Source of the DNA: Diphasiastrum complanatum
Taxonomy: Eukaryota; Streptophyta; Lycopodiopsida; Lycopodiales; Lycopodiaceae
Assembly (NCBI GenBank): GCA_029204225.1
Contig: CM055095.1
Coordinates: 65,592,625 to 65,656,624 of the forward strand
Direction of reading: 5' to 3'
Length of the DNA: 64,000 nucleotides
Shown: positions 46,701-56,103 of the stretch, in pieces
Position numbering within the stretch: position 1 is the stretch's first letter
How the letters are laid out: every line of letters starts with the position of its first letter
Notes under the pieces: model-generated
Database searches by the model: none
The model's input: only the letters and a program-made list of their open reading frames with translations
Told to the model about the DNA's origin: nothing
Position numbers and translations under genes: made by a program

Positions 46701-48764
46701 AAGAATAAGGTTCCATCCTTTAAAACAATATGTAATTGTGCAATATAATTTGACAGAGAAGAGTATTATCTAAACTCTGCAAAGACTTTTCAGCCAGTTC
46801 AGGTACATCAATATCGCTTGAATGAAATTACCTATGATTATTTACTATCTCAAAACATTAGCTACAAAGTCATGACAACCAATAAAACATAATCAAAAAG
46901 CATAATCAAAATTCTATTGTTGATGCCTACTCTGCATAAAACGGAAGGACCCGCGTAGCAACCTCCAAAGCAAACCTTCCCTGCTCCGTTTTCCCATGTG
47001 CGGTATACACACGAACTTTATTACCTGCCAGTAAGTACTACTTTCAAAAGAGTTTGATAGATGATATTGTGAATCAATAAGAGAATCATTGCAGATTCAT
47101 GATAAGAAAATTACAGCACTGGAATAAAAAATAGTCACCTTCTTTAGTTATGCCCTCAATGTAATCAAATTCACCAACAACAAGAGCTACTAAGTACGTT
47201 GACATTAAAGGGGAATCTTCAAAATGTATAGTTTTGATCTTTCCAATAGCTTGTTCATCCACAATTGGCATATTGGACAAAACAACTCGATCGACATGTA
47301 CATGAACCGTAAGCTTGAATACTGCCTGCACATGTAAAATAAAAAGTACAGGATAATGTTAGAACCTGCAAAGAGGAAGATGCTGATCCAGGACAACACA
47401 CACAATCAAGATGCATCTTCCAGCATGCCAGGAAGCTACCTTTTCTGCCAAACAGTGTCAACAATACCTACTTGCAATAATAAAGTTTATGAAAGATACG
47501 TGTAGACAGTGAAATTTCTGTACAAAATGATTTTTGATATTATTAACCCATGGGATCACAGAGATGCTGTACACAATGAAAATTCTATTACTTCAATGCT
47601 TTTCAAGCTTGTGCACCTAACACCTCTATACGATAAATAGAATGGAATCGATAAAAAAGTATGCAGGGCTATGCACACAAACAAGATGCGTGCAAAATCT
47701 GCTAAAAGCAAAAACATAAAATCATTGACCTTGAAATTGGGCTCATCCCAACAAGGAAAGCATCTCCGAGCATCTGCTGGCTCAAATTGTGTCACGGCCA
47801 TGTTTCTTCTCTCACCACCTGCCTCGTATGAGCTATAGGTAAAGAGCCCAGACAGATAATACATTAAGGCTGTACTAGCTGAATAAGCCTGATTTTAAGC
47901 ATTGACCATCATCTTCCAGAGATTGAAAAAACAAATAAAATTTCATATTTATAAAGCAAAGTGAGCAATAACAAAAGCTTGATACCTTCTGTAAAAACCT
48001 TTCATCTGATCGTTTAGAGTTCCGTTGAACTCCATCCCCAAAATGGCCTCTCCAATTGGTAACGGCTGATCAAATTTCAAAATCACTAATTCCTCTTCTT
48101 CATACAACTCTTGAGAAACTGGCCACAGGATCTGCCAAAAGTAGCACTAAAGATGTAAATAGCAGACTTATAGCAAGCACCATGAAATTGAAATTGGAAT
48201 CCTCTACATACCTTCGATCACTTAGTGTCAGCAGATGTAATTTTAACATCAAGCAGTTAATTATGTAGTGTGGAAATGTGAGATTCATCGAGCACAATAC
48301 ACAATCAATGTACTTGAAGTGTTTATACGTTGTGAACATAATCAGTGCATCTGGACGTCTTTGCCAGCAAAATACAATGTGAAAGTTCAATACCTTTTGT
48401 TTGCGAAGAATATACAATACGAACAGGCCGATTCTACAAGAGGGCTTACTTGTCTTGAATCTTTTCCGCGTAGCCAGACTGTATCCTTTTTTATGGTCAG
48501 ATCCGCTGCATTAAGGATTATGTTTGCTGTAGGTTCGACGATGTCCAAGGTAATTGCCTGCTTGCCCTGGAATGCCCGGGCGTCTAGATCGGGAGTGAGT
48601 TCAATATTATAACGCCTTGGTAGCACCGTACGAGGCAGCCTAGGAGAACCATTGTACGTCTTGGATAAATTTTTACTGCTTTTAGTTTTTCTATTTAGTT
48701 GTCTTCTGATAATAAAAGAGCTGGCCAGCACGATTGCTGCCGCTGCTGCTACACGAGCCGCCAT
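21227..48764 (-). CDS. APM1: M1 aminopeptidase (APM1 / puromycin-sensitive type), 19 exons
   Basis: Zinc metallopeptidase removing N-terminal residues from peptides; in Arabidopsis the family acts in auxin-related trafficking, cell cycle and embryo growth. Exons (minus): 48764-48450, 48131-47986, 47832-47730, 47325-47139, 47024-46931, 45118-44965, 44525-44421, 44258-44142, 43890-43777, 43617-43435, 27468-27123, 26916-26795, 26669-26572, 24287-24110, 23945-23831, 23730-23663, 23552-23475, 21623-21546, 21445-21227. They total 2820 bp, all phases fit, giving 939 aa. G-A-M-E-N 304-308; zinc site H340-E-L-A-H344 with E363; catalytic Y425; helical C-terminal domain to the end. Start chosen at ATG 48764; the frame extends 10 codons upstream without another ATG. 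Residues 5-19 are hydrophobic and followed by R-R and further basic residues (signal anchor or organelle presequence). Intron 14 has a GC donor. No damage seen, so probably functional. Confidence 0.95.
24110..24110 (-). other. Non-canonical GC donor of APM1 intron 14
   Basis: Exon 14 ends ...CGA AAG and the intron begins GCGAGA. The acceptor TTTCTAG precedes exon 15 (23945). Joining restores the family sequence D-T-R-K-A-A-F in frame. The nearest GT donor (CATG|GTCTCA) would put a stop soon after the junction. GC-AG introns are the commonest non-canonical plant class. Confidence 0.8.
25349..25835. mobile_element. Non-autonomous hAT element (MITE-like), 487 bp
   Basis: Lies in APM1 intron 13. 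A perfect 8-bp target duplication, GTTACAAG, flanks it (25341-25348 and 25836-25843). Ends CAAAGATGCA and, inverted, CAGAGTTGCA match 8 of 10 bases and resemble the ends of the coding hAT at 37393-42215. Both ends carry TTCCGGAA/GATCCGGATC-type subterminal motifs, an ATACCAATATGGGTATC-like motif occurs inside, and there is no transposase. It would depend on the coding hAT or a relative for mobility. Confidence 0.88.
26063..26208. mobile_element. Small inverted-repeat element, ~146 bp (tentative)
   Basis: Begins CGTAGTCGCCCGTTC and ends, inverted, CTTAGTTGCCCGTTCCGG. These match the left end of the elements at 42318 and 45459. TTCCGGAA motifs are inside. No target duplication was found, so boundaries are approximate. 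Confidence 0.5.
27998..31110 (+). mobile_element. Three rearranged copies of a Copia gag-containing segment
   Basis: A segment starting CTTTCAATGGATGTTAAGTC occurs at 27998 and 29288, and a third partial copy at about 30240-31100. Each contains a gag-like frame with [16 protein letters not shown] (28267-28449, 29536-29718, about 30400-30510), as in Copia gag. Copies 1 and 3 end in sequence resembling the reverse complement of the LTR at 31808-32257. Stops disrupt all copies. Duplication order cannot be decided by eye. Confidence 0.75.
31290..31807 (+). pseudogene. Degenerate Copia RNase H region
   Basis: Reading 31290-31620 gives [15 protein letters not shown], then [16 protein letters not shown] and N-F-E-A-E-Y-K-A, the Copia RNase H signature, with stops and a frameshift. 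A short open tail to 31807 abuts the LTR that follows. Confidence 0.8.
31808..32257 (+). repeat. Copia LTR (450 bp)
   Basis: Begins TGTTCC directly after the RNase H remnant and ends TTCTACCA before a primer site TGGTATCAGAGCT (32258-32270). It thus has pol 3' sequence on one side and a primer site on the other. Confidence 0.7.
32258..32269 (+). other. Primer binding site (tRNA-iMet)
   Basis: TGGTATCAGAGC directly after the LTR end. Confidence 0.8.
32345..32530 (+). pseudogene. Copia RT fragment
   Basis: Encodes [10 protein letters not shown] and, after a stop/frame slip, [13 protein letters not shown], the canonical Copia RT block. Gag, protease and integrase that should lie between the primer site and here are missing. 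Confidence 0.88.
32840..33730 (+). pseudogene. LINE reverse transcriptase remnant, copy 1
   Basis: A more damaged version of copy 2. It has the RT catalytic block (Y-A-D-D-V-V-L, near 32963), then [14 protein letters not shown] (33068-33322), [17 protein letters not shown] (33347 on) and the C-terminal R-Y-H-C-L-F-R-D with an internal deletion relative to copy 2. Multiple stops, including TGA in a CGA context, show it is dead. Confidence 0.8.
34080..35593 (+). pseudogene. LINE ORF2 remnant, copy 2 (RT and C-terminal zinc motif)
   Basis: Non-LTR retrotransposon polymerase. Reading in order: F-D-S-V-P near 34130; ...[11 protein letters not shown], where the invariant Gln is TAG (34285-34287); Y-V-D-D-V-V-L-L-S (34405-34430) with both catalytic Asp; T-K-V-M-V-F; thumb region to 34950; then 35075-35593 with C-S-M-C-x11-H-x5-C, the zinc-knuckle-like C-terminal motif common in plant LINEs. 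Stops at 34285, 34561 and a frameshift near 34940 inactivate it. Endonuclease and ORF1 are absent (5' truncation). Confidence 0.88.
35950..36026. repeat. (CT)n microsatellite at LINE 3' end
   Basis: 77-bp CT tract starting 3 bp after AATAAA (35942-35947). It takes the place of the usual poly(A) tail of the LINE. Confidence 0.95.
36823..37392 (+). pseudogene. Gypsy gag, N-terminal and core remnant
   Basis: Starts [12 protein letters not shown] in good reading for 80 codons, then is broken. The gag core (A-A-T-W-W) is in shifted frames. Continues after the hAT at 42224. Confidence 0.75.
37681..37772. repeat. (TC)n microsatellite inside the hAT
   Basis: 92-bp uninterrupted TC tract. Confidence 0.97.
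38053..41434 (-). pseudogene. hAT transposase, six exons, five in-frame TAG codons
   Basis: Exons (minus): 41434-40473, 40370-40025, 39919-39510, 39423-39254, 39162-38822, 38717-38053; every junction is GT-AG and in phase. From ATG 41434: BED zinc finger (C-L-H-C near residue 33, H-L-L and C-P following), a Pro/Ser/Gly-rich linker with repeated A-G-P-S-H peptides, DUF659-type RNase H-like core (S-D-G-W-T-D-T and V-T-D-N-G-S-N-C), then the hAT C-terminal dimerisation region ([16 protein letters not shown]). The last exon shifts frame once and ends in a long Arg/Gly tail at TGA 38053-38055. Stops at 40754-40756, 40526-40528, 40025-40027, 39089-39091 and 38461-38463 are all TAG. A 22-C run (38312-38333) may be miscounted. 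Damaged, but only by point changes. Confidence 0.9.
42318..42954. mobile_element. Non-autonomous element carrying a gene fragment (Pack-type), 637 bp
   Basis: Starts CATAGTTGCCCGTTCCGGAAC and ends GGGTTTCTAAG; inverted, the end reads CTTAGAAA...GTTCCG-like in its relatives. Both ends match those of the element at 45459-46216. Unlike that one, its interior carries an exon-like ORF with intron edges on both sides. It directly follows the Gypsy gag remnant. Target duplication is unclear (GCTACAAT versus CTCTCAAT). Confidence 0.65.
42394..42666 (+). pseudogene. Captured exon resembling an ABCB (P-glycoprotein) transporter
   Basis: A 273-bp open exon with acceptor-like TTCTGCAG before it and donor GTAAGC after it. 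It encodes a Ser/Arg-rich linker (G-S-R-S-F-H-S..., S-S-F-S-F-S-D) and then [20 protein letters not shown]. This is the arrangement at the junction of the first nucleotide-binding domain linker and the second transmembrane domain of plant ABCB transporters (typically R-L-A-x-L-N-K-P-E). No flanking ABCB exon occurs nearby, so it is a genomic fragment carried by the element, on the strand opposite to APM1. Family call is from motif recognition and would need a search. Confidence 0.6.
45459..46216. mobile_element. Non-autonomous element, sister of the 42318 element
   Basis: Begins CATAGTTGCCCATTCCGGAAC and ends GGAACAGATTTCTAAG, as at 42318-42954. Interior differs: no captured ORF recognised, CACGTGCC and GTGGCCACATTGATT motifs repeated, and a perfect 38-bp tandem duplication at 46022-46097. 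Confidence 0.6.
46022..46097. repeat. Perfect 2 x 38-bp tandem duplication
   Basis: Unit begins GAAATCAATGTGGCCACTGC; copies 46022-46059 and 46060-46097 are identical. Confidence 0.95.
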
Positions 48765-48774
48765 TTGTTTTTTA

Positions 48775-48798
48775 CTAGTTCGGAATCTGTTCAAGCAT
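48775..48798 (-). other. Short upstream ORF (7 codons) before APM1
   Basis: ATG at 48798 reads seven codons to TAG (48775-48777), ending 10 nt before the APM1 ATG. If the 5' UTR includes it, it could reduce or tune translation. Transcript start is not known. Confidence 0.5.
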
Positions 48799-48975
48799 AA
48801 GGCCTTGTTGTGTCGTGAGGCAGATCTTTACGGAAATATTAAAGCTCTAATCAGCATTTGATGGATACTAAAGATCAATGCCAAAACCATACGGCCATGT
48901 GAACAGCCTTAACACAAGCATACGAACACACAAGATAAAACAGGGAGTATAGGATACGCAGAGCCATCAACCAGC

Positions 48976-49190
48976 CGCTACCAGCACACAATTTTTGCGC
49001 ATTTTAGAACTAGAATCTACGCCGCTTCTGCTGGTGTAAAGTAAACCGCCTCTATCAGCACTCGATTCTGCGCAATTTAGTACTAGAAACTAAGCCACTT
49101 CGCTGGTGTAAATGAGTTGGCAGCTATCAACACTCAATTCTGTGCAATTCTGTGGTAGAACCTATGCCACTTCTGCTGTTGTACATGAAT
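48976..49190. repeat. Three tandem copies of a ~71-bp unit upstream of APM1
   Basis: Copies begin near 48976, 49047 and 49119. Shared blocks are CTATCAGCAC, TTCTGCGCAATTT, AGTACTAGAA and CTTCTGCTGGTGTA, with substitutions between copies. Position 0.2-0.4 kb upstream of the ATG suggests a promoter or 5' UTR repeat. Confidence 0.8.
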
Positions 49191-49525
49191 CTGCAACTAC
49201 GCTGACGAACCTGCACAATACTAATTTGGAAAAGCCACGAAAAGACTTGGAAGAAGAAACATGGATCGACTCGAGTAATTGTGTGAAATGTGAGGAAAAA
49301 AGAGGTCAAGAAACTGCACTGGCTGATACGAGTACCGATTTGAGCAGAAAATAAGGATCAAAAACACAAACAGATACAGCAAAATGGTAGAAGAAATTAA
49401 ATTTCCCCCTTCTCTGCCTTCTCCTCCTACAACCTTAAACGCAATATATAATTTAAAGCCCAAAGCCCACCACCGCTCAGATTCCTGCAAGATTGATTGA
49501 TTTAAATTAGTCCAAGTGGTACTAA

Positions 49526-49535
49526 GCCACGTGGC
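49526..49535. promoter_or_regulatory. G-box palindrome GCCACGTGGC
   Basis: Perfect 10-bp G-box about 0.76 kb upstream of the APM1 ATG, of the kind bound by plant bZIP and bHLH factors. A second copy follows at 49635-49644. Confidence 0.65.
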
Positions 49536-49634
49536 GAGAATCCAAGTGATCAACTTGCGGCCATTAAGCCTGGTTGCTTCTTGGCAGTTCCAGCAAGGGT
49601 CGAGTTTATCTCGTACGTGGTGGCTCCGAGGTCA

Positions 49635-49644
49635 GCCACGTGGC
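49635..49644. promoter_or_regulatory. Second G-box palindrome GCCACGTGGC
   Basis: Same 10 bp as at 49526, spaced 109 bp. Two identical G-boxes suggest real regulatory use, though neither the promoter extent nor the direction of action is shown. Confidence 0.65.
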
Positions 49645-49699
49645 AATACTTGCTACTTGTCTATTTTTCAATCGTGTAGTGAAGTGTGCGTTGATTTTT

Positions 49700-52351
49700 C
49701 TGTATATTTTTTCAGGGGCGGGCCACCTGAGAAGAATGATTGCCCGTTCCAGCCTTTCAATATCAAGAATCCATTCCTGGTCCACTTGTGGAAAATCCAA
49801 GGCAGCAGGCGCAGCTATTGAAGAGACAAGATCAATCCTCCCTACCTACATAATGCTCACTGCTGAGAGTTCTTGTGTATTTTGGAGGCACCTCTTCCAA
49901 CAGAATTTTCAAGCAGACAGTTTGTAATGTCACAATATGCACAATGCCTGTGACAACTAGACTACTAGCCTGTTCTGCCAGAATGATGGATCTGACCGTT
50001 GGCTTAGTAGTCCATTCTGCAGGAATCTCACCTGAGCATTACTCAAAGGAAGGCCCCGGCCTTCCGTGCAGTTTGGGCCCTGCCCTCGGGCTCCCGCCCT
50101 CCCAGCACGAAAGGCCCTCAAGTAAGGCCTTTCCCCCCACAATAAGTGTGTGAAAAGCAGCCCATCAAAAACGTTAATAAGTATACCAAAACAATTTTAG
50201 TGTGCTGACTGCAAATACAATTCAAGGTTTGCTTCTCTTAATTAGGTTCCAAATTTTGCATTAAGCTTTTTTATGGATGCTCCTTTGAAGATTGCTTGTA
50301 GTAAAATCTGCTCCATTTAATCTTCTTATTTGTGACTTGATATGCATGCAGCTGCCACAAAAACCTGTTTTGCTTTTGAAAAATTGGAATAGAGTTTGTC
50401 CTGCACATGGATTAGCTTTGATGCTGCTAGCACAGAAGAAGTAAATGCCTAAAACATTGGCTTTTGTGTGTAAACTCACTGAGGAAGGACTTGGAGTTCG
50501 GTGACTCTGGTATGGAATCATGTTTTCGGATATTCAAATAACGCGTTTTTTATCATGTCCTTGGAATCCAAAAAGTTTTCAATTATTGAGCGCTTTTCAA
50601 AAGCCACTTTCAAAAGTTTCCTTATTCTGTGAAGTGGATTTGCAACTTAATTTGAGTGATTTATAATGTGATATATAGTCTTTCAGTTTGACTTGCAACC
50701 TTGCAACCTAGTTTGGGTGTTTTACAGTGTGATTTAGCCTTTCCACTTGCACTCTCAATATGGTTCTTTCAAGAATCTTCCTCTTATCTACAAGTCATGG
50801 ACACTAGTCCTCATGCTCGCGACATGGAGAAAACATACTTGCTTCACCTTCATACCAACCTCCCTATACTTCCCCATCATGCGCACATCGTAAAACTCAT
50901 CATGATGTTGTGGATTTCTTGTTTGACTCCTCTAATCACATGGCGCCATATTGTCCACCTCATCTTCATCATTGTGTTTCTTCCTCTCCTTTAGTTTCTC
51001 TAATTTCTTTCCCCTCACCTCAGTGTCCCTTGTTCTAGACTTTGCACCTCACCCTACTCCCACCACCTGACTCAACTTAACTTCCTTGATATTTTACTCG
51101 TCTTCCACTTAGATATGCCTCGTCCTCGTTTTTATGCACACATCCCCTTTGCTTTGCACTTGGATGTCCATAGAGCTTAGCCCTTACCTTTGTCTCATTT
51201 GGCATCCAATCCTTCTAATACAACAACCTAACATGTGTTTTTACTCTATGGTGTTTGCCTCTACCTCATCAAGGTAGTAATCTTGGTCACCATGATTCAC
51301 ATAACAGAATTTGTTGCCTTACGTCAAAAGATTGGAAAAAATTGCAAGATGAGCACTTCCTTCGATGTCATGCGCTTGTTGCTTGCTCACGGAATCCTGT
51401 ATCAGATTGAATTTATGTCCCACCAATTCATCATCAATTATGTTGTTGTGTTTCACCAGGGCAAGTGGGAGAATATGCATGTGCAGCTTGTGATCTAACT
51501 TCTATGGCTCCAACAATTCCTTCATTCGTTACCATTCAGGCCCTTAGAGCTACTTCATTTACGAAAAAATTATAGTCTCCAAAACTTTTGTTGAGAAATT
51601 TTATCCAAATTCTAATCTCCAACTTGTGAAATCTCGTCCAATATAATGCTTTTCTTTGCAATCCTTGTTTGTCGATTGGAGGTCCTTTTGAAACGATTTT
51701 CGAGCATCTTCGTGACTAGAATAAAAAAGATCAAAAGTTGAGCAAGTGGAGCGTGAGTTGCACGAAGTTATTAGAAAATAGCCCCTCGAGAAATGGAATC
51801 AAAAGTGTTTGAAACATCCCCTTAGAATGTTGGATTTTAATGCTCACTATTCACAAATATAGTGAGGTTGTTCGAACCACTTTATTAACTGTCCTAATGA
51901 CTAATTCTAATCTAATTTATCGCCACGACCACATTTGGCAATTCATTAGTGAGCTCATAGGCTAATTACACATGACACTCCCCCTACTTTAGGCATTTTT
52001 GCTCTAAAAAATGAAGACCATATAGCTCTTTGTTGAGTGTCATGCTTCATGAATCCTTTGGCGGTAGTCGAAGAATATTTGGTCACCTTGAGTAAGAAAC
52101 ATCTTTTCTTGTATTTTTCTTGTCAGTAGTCATCTACCGTTCTCATCAAATTTTGCTTCCTCAGCTTATTGTCATAAAACAAGGTTGTAACGAGAATTCT
52201 TCATAAAGAACCTTTGATCTACAACTGATCCCATTGATTTGATAAGATCATTGAAGAAGAGATTGATGAAATACAGGAAAGCCTCAAGTTGCATTAGTTT
52301 TGCATGGGTTGACAGGATCCAAACAATAGGACATTTGATATTTGAATAAAC
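49700..52351. other. No gene recognised
   Basis: Mixed intergenic sequence. A GC-rich patch (50050-50140, GGCCCCGGCC-like) stands out. Short frames show no family resemblance. It ends at the 5' LTR of the second Copia. Confidence 0.5.
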
Positions 52352-53148
52352 TAAGAGTTTCTATCTTTCAAAGCCTTAGCATTTTTCCTTAGCTTTTTTT
52401 TTGCTGTTTTTAGCGACTGTGCATTTTGAACTATGTTTCGCACAGTTTGCATTTTTGAACTGTTTTGTCGCACAGTTCGCATTTTTGGGTCATGAAGAAA
52501 ATTCAGCACTAGGTCTAAAACACTTAGAGAATAACTCTGACAACTTTTCCCGACACTGTTGCATTTTTGCAAAAAAGGTGACATTGTCTCTAGATGCCTT
52601 AGAAATATTTTTCAAGCCTACCTTAGGGTTTTTCGCTTTTTTTTCGCCTTTCGAGAAAAAGCGAAGGTGCCCTTGAAAAAGCGACACTTCCCTTAAAATA
52701 GCAAAAGGGTCTTTAAGCAAAAGGCGAAGGTCTGCAGCGTGAAGGCACTGTCCAACGGGCAGAAAGCAGCTAATGCACAAACAACATGAGAAGGTTAGAC
52801 GACACGACACGAATTTTTTCGTGACATGAAACTCTTTGCGCTTTAAAGGACCAGGAAGATCAAACAAGTACCATGTAGCACAACTTCCTGATCTGATATG
52901 ATGACATCAACAGAAGAGCGTTAGGACGTGCCTAATCTGCTGCTCTTGTAATCTGAGATTAGTTGTAGATCGTTTAATCTCTCTAATCAGAAATGCTACT
53001 CTGAATAAATGTATTGCTAGACGCATCAAGAAGAAGACAGTCACGAACACAGAGTGAGTTTACAGATTAGTAGTAGCTAGTCATATTTTTGTAGGAGAGA
53101 ACATCTTTCTCATGCTAACGCGTTGATCTAGAAAACGGACAGCGCTCA
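52352..53148 (+). repeat. 5' LTR of the gag-less Copia
   Basis: 797 bp, from TAAGAGTTTCTATC to CAGCGCTCA. Shares long blocks with 56104-56915. Confidence 0.85.
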
Positions 53149-53183
53149 AGAAAGATATTGTAAATTCAGTTCTGATAATAGAA

Positions 53184-56091
53184 GTGATTTTCTCAATGCT
53201 TTGTTCTGTGATGTGTATGATCTACAATATTGGACCTTTGAAGGCGATACCTATGAAGTGGTTGAAGCCGCAACCACTCAGTTTGTCATCACAAGAAAGC
53301 GAAAGGAAAACCTGTATCACCTCAGGATCCAAGCACCTTCAGAGCAAGCTCACTAGATCAACAAATCAATGGATATTATATGGCACAGGAGGCTGTATCA
53401 CATGAATACATTTGCTCTATACAACGCTAGCCGAAGCGGATCATTCACTGGTGTCAACATCAAAGATGCAGCATGCATGAAATCCTGTGATGCCTGTAAC
53501 AAAGGCAAGATGTCACATATACCATTCACCAAGGACTCTTTCAGAATGAAAGAACTCCTGAAATTGGTACACTCTGACATCTGTGGACCATTTGATGTGG
53601 TCTCCCTGGGAGGTTCAAAGTACTACATCACTTTTATTGACGATTTCAACAAGTTTGCAATCGTGTACTTTATCCACAACAAGTTGGAGGCCTTGGACAA
53701 ATTCATAGAGTTCGTGAATTGGGCTGAGAAATGGACTGACAAGAAGGTGAAATAGCTGAGAACAGACAGAGGAGGAGAATACGTCTCCAAACGCTTTGCA
53801 AAGTTTTGCACCAGCAAAGGCATACTTCACTTGAAGACTGCAGCCTCCACATCACAACATAATGATGTGGCAGAGAAGATAAATCGGACTCTCATGGAAG
53901 TTACGAGATCCATGATGGCCTATTCAAAGGCATCAAAAATTTTATGGGCTGAAGCAGTAGCTACAGTCAACTACCTGCAGAACAGGATAGGTAGATCTAG
54001 TGTTGCACATACCACGCCACACGAGGTTTGGTGGGGCAACAAACCAAGTCTGACACATGTGCGCATTTTTGGATGCGTCGCATACGCCCACATTCCAGAT
54101 CAGAAAAGAAAGAAGTTGGATGAAAAGGTGGAACAAGGATTCCTCGTAGGATATGATGTTCATTCATCATACTACAAGAGCTACATGCCTGACAACATAT
54201 ATATCAAGATTGTCAGAGATGTCAGATTTGATGAGTCAAAGACAATGGTTGACGGAGATCCAGTCGGCTACGAAATCCTGACCAAAGGCTACTATGACCT
54301 GCCGACATCTATGGAGGGAGCGGACCCTGATCACCCGAAACAAGATGCTCAAATTCCAGATGGACAGAGTGACTGTTCAAACGACGAGTAGCAAGGCGCA
54401 CATCCTGTACTCAGGACACCAGCTACTCACCACAATTCGCCATTGATCTGACTGCGAACTCTCCAAGAAGATCCAGGAGGGAAAGAAGAGCACCTGTCAG
54501 ATTTGTACCTGATAGCTCAGCCTCTATATCAGAGGAGTTTTGTGGATTTGGAGGAGAACCTCAAACATATGAGAAAGCTATCAGTTGTCCAGATAAGGAC
54601 AAGTGGATTAAAGCGATGGAAGACGAGATGAATTCCACGGAGCAAAACAAAGTCTGGAATCTGGAGCCATTACCAGCAAACAGAAAGACTATAAAGTGCA
54701 AATGGGTTTTCAAATACAATTATGGACCTGATGGCAACGTATTAAAATACAAGGCCCAATTGGTGGCGAAAGGTTTCTCTCAGAAGTATGGTGCTGACTA
54801 TACTAAAACCTTTTCTCTAGTCGTAAAACATTCATCCTTAAGCCTACTATTTGCATATGCAGTAGCGTACAGTCTCAAGATTCACATAGTGGATGAAAAG
54901 ACTACCTTCCTACATGGCGAGTTGAATGAAGAGGTCTATATGGACCAACCATCAGGACTCATATGCTCACGCTTTGCAAACTACGCCTGCCGAATGAAAA
55001 GAAGCATATATGGACTGAAGCAGTCTGCCACACAATGGTATAAGAAGAAGGATCACACTCTCAGATCCTTAGGATTTCAACCATTGATGGTCGACTACAA
55101 TGTCTATACAAAGGTCACAGATGGAAAAATCATAATTATAGCAATCTACGTGGATGACACTTTGATCTAGTCCAGAAGCAACGAGGTGATTGCTTAAGTG
55201 AAGCACGATATTTCACAGCATTTTGAAATATCAGACCTAGGGGAAGCAAGATGCTACCTAGGATTGGAGATTGACAGAGAAAGGGAAGCTGCATCTTCAC
55301 CAGTCAAGATACATCCAACAAATCATTGATGATTTTCAAATGACATACTGCAAGGGAGATGATACGCCAATGGTAGCTGGAACAATTCTGACCAAGCAAG
55401 ACTGCCCACAGAATGCAGAAGAGCAGGAAGCCATGCAGAACGTGCCCTGCAGGAGGTTAATTGGATCACTCATGTACTTGGCAGATAGTAGACGTCCTGA
55501 CATTGCTTACGCAGTTTTTAGAATGAGCCAGTTTAATATTAATCCAGGCCCTACGCACTGGAAGGTAGCCAAGAGAATTCTGCAATACCTTCAACAAACG
55601 AAGGATTATGGGTTGTGTTTCTCTCAGCATGAAGGATTCCAAATCAAATCCTACAGTGATGCAAGTCGGGCATCCCTAAAAGATGACTGCAATAGCGTTT
55701 CAGGAGGATGCACAATAGCAGCCAGTGTAGTTGTGATATGGATCAGCAGGAAGCAGACCGTAACTGCGCAATCATCCTACGAAGCAGAGTATGTTGCAGC
55801 AGCCAAGATGGCGAATGAGCTTACATGGCTCAAGCAATTCCTTGATGGACTGGGAGAGAACTCCAATGAGCCGTTGTTACTATTCATGGATAACACATCC
55901 GCCATTCATCTGACGAAGGATCCATTGTTTCATTCCAGGACGAAACACATTGCTATCAAATATTATTTGATAAGAGATTTGGTTGAGAAAGATAGGCTGA
56001 GAACCAAGTTTGTTCCAACGAAGTAGACAAGGCAATTTTTGAGAAGCAGCATGCAAGCCCAGGAATTAAAAAAATACCAGCTTTGAGAGGG
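53184..56091 (+). pseudogene. Copia pol (integrase, RT, RNase H), broken
   Basis: Pol blocks in order: pre-integrase zinc region (W-H-R-R-L-Y-H-M, C-D-A-C, 53369-53520); integrase core with H-S-D-I-C-G-P (53570), R-T-D-R-G-G-E-Y (53757) and V-A-E-K-I-N-R-T (53868); RT with K-C-K-W-V-F-K, Y-G-L-K-Q and Y-V-D-D (54616-55170); RNase H with S-Y-S-D-A-S, S-S-Y-E-A-E-Y and M-D-N-T-S-A (55271-56026). Stops: TAG 53753-53755, TAG 55168-55170, TAA near 55195. A deletion and frameshift hit the C-terminal T-K-A region near 56026. Gag and protease are missing. Confidence 0.92.
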
Positions 56092-56103
56092 AGCTGAAGA
56101 GAT

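Noticed and set aside
48764-48794. Longer APM1 N-terminus beginning L-N-R-F-R-T-S-K-K-Q
   Set aside because: The first codon of this extension is TTG, not ATG. The first ATG in frame is at 48764.
50040-50140. GC-rich patch with GGCCCCGGCC and GGGCCC
   Set aside because: Stands out by composition only; no inverted repeat pair, ORF or RNA fold could be supported by eye.
49700-52351. Several 60-100 codon ORFs
   Set aside because: No domain, no splice partners, biased composition; chance frames.
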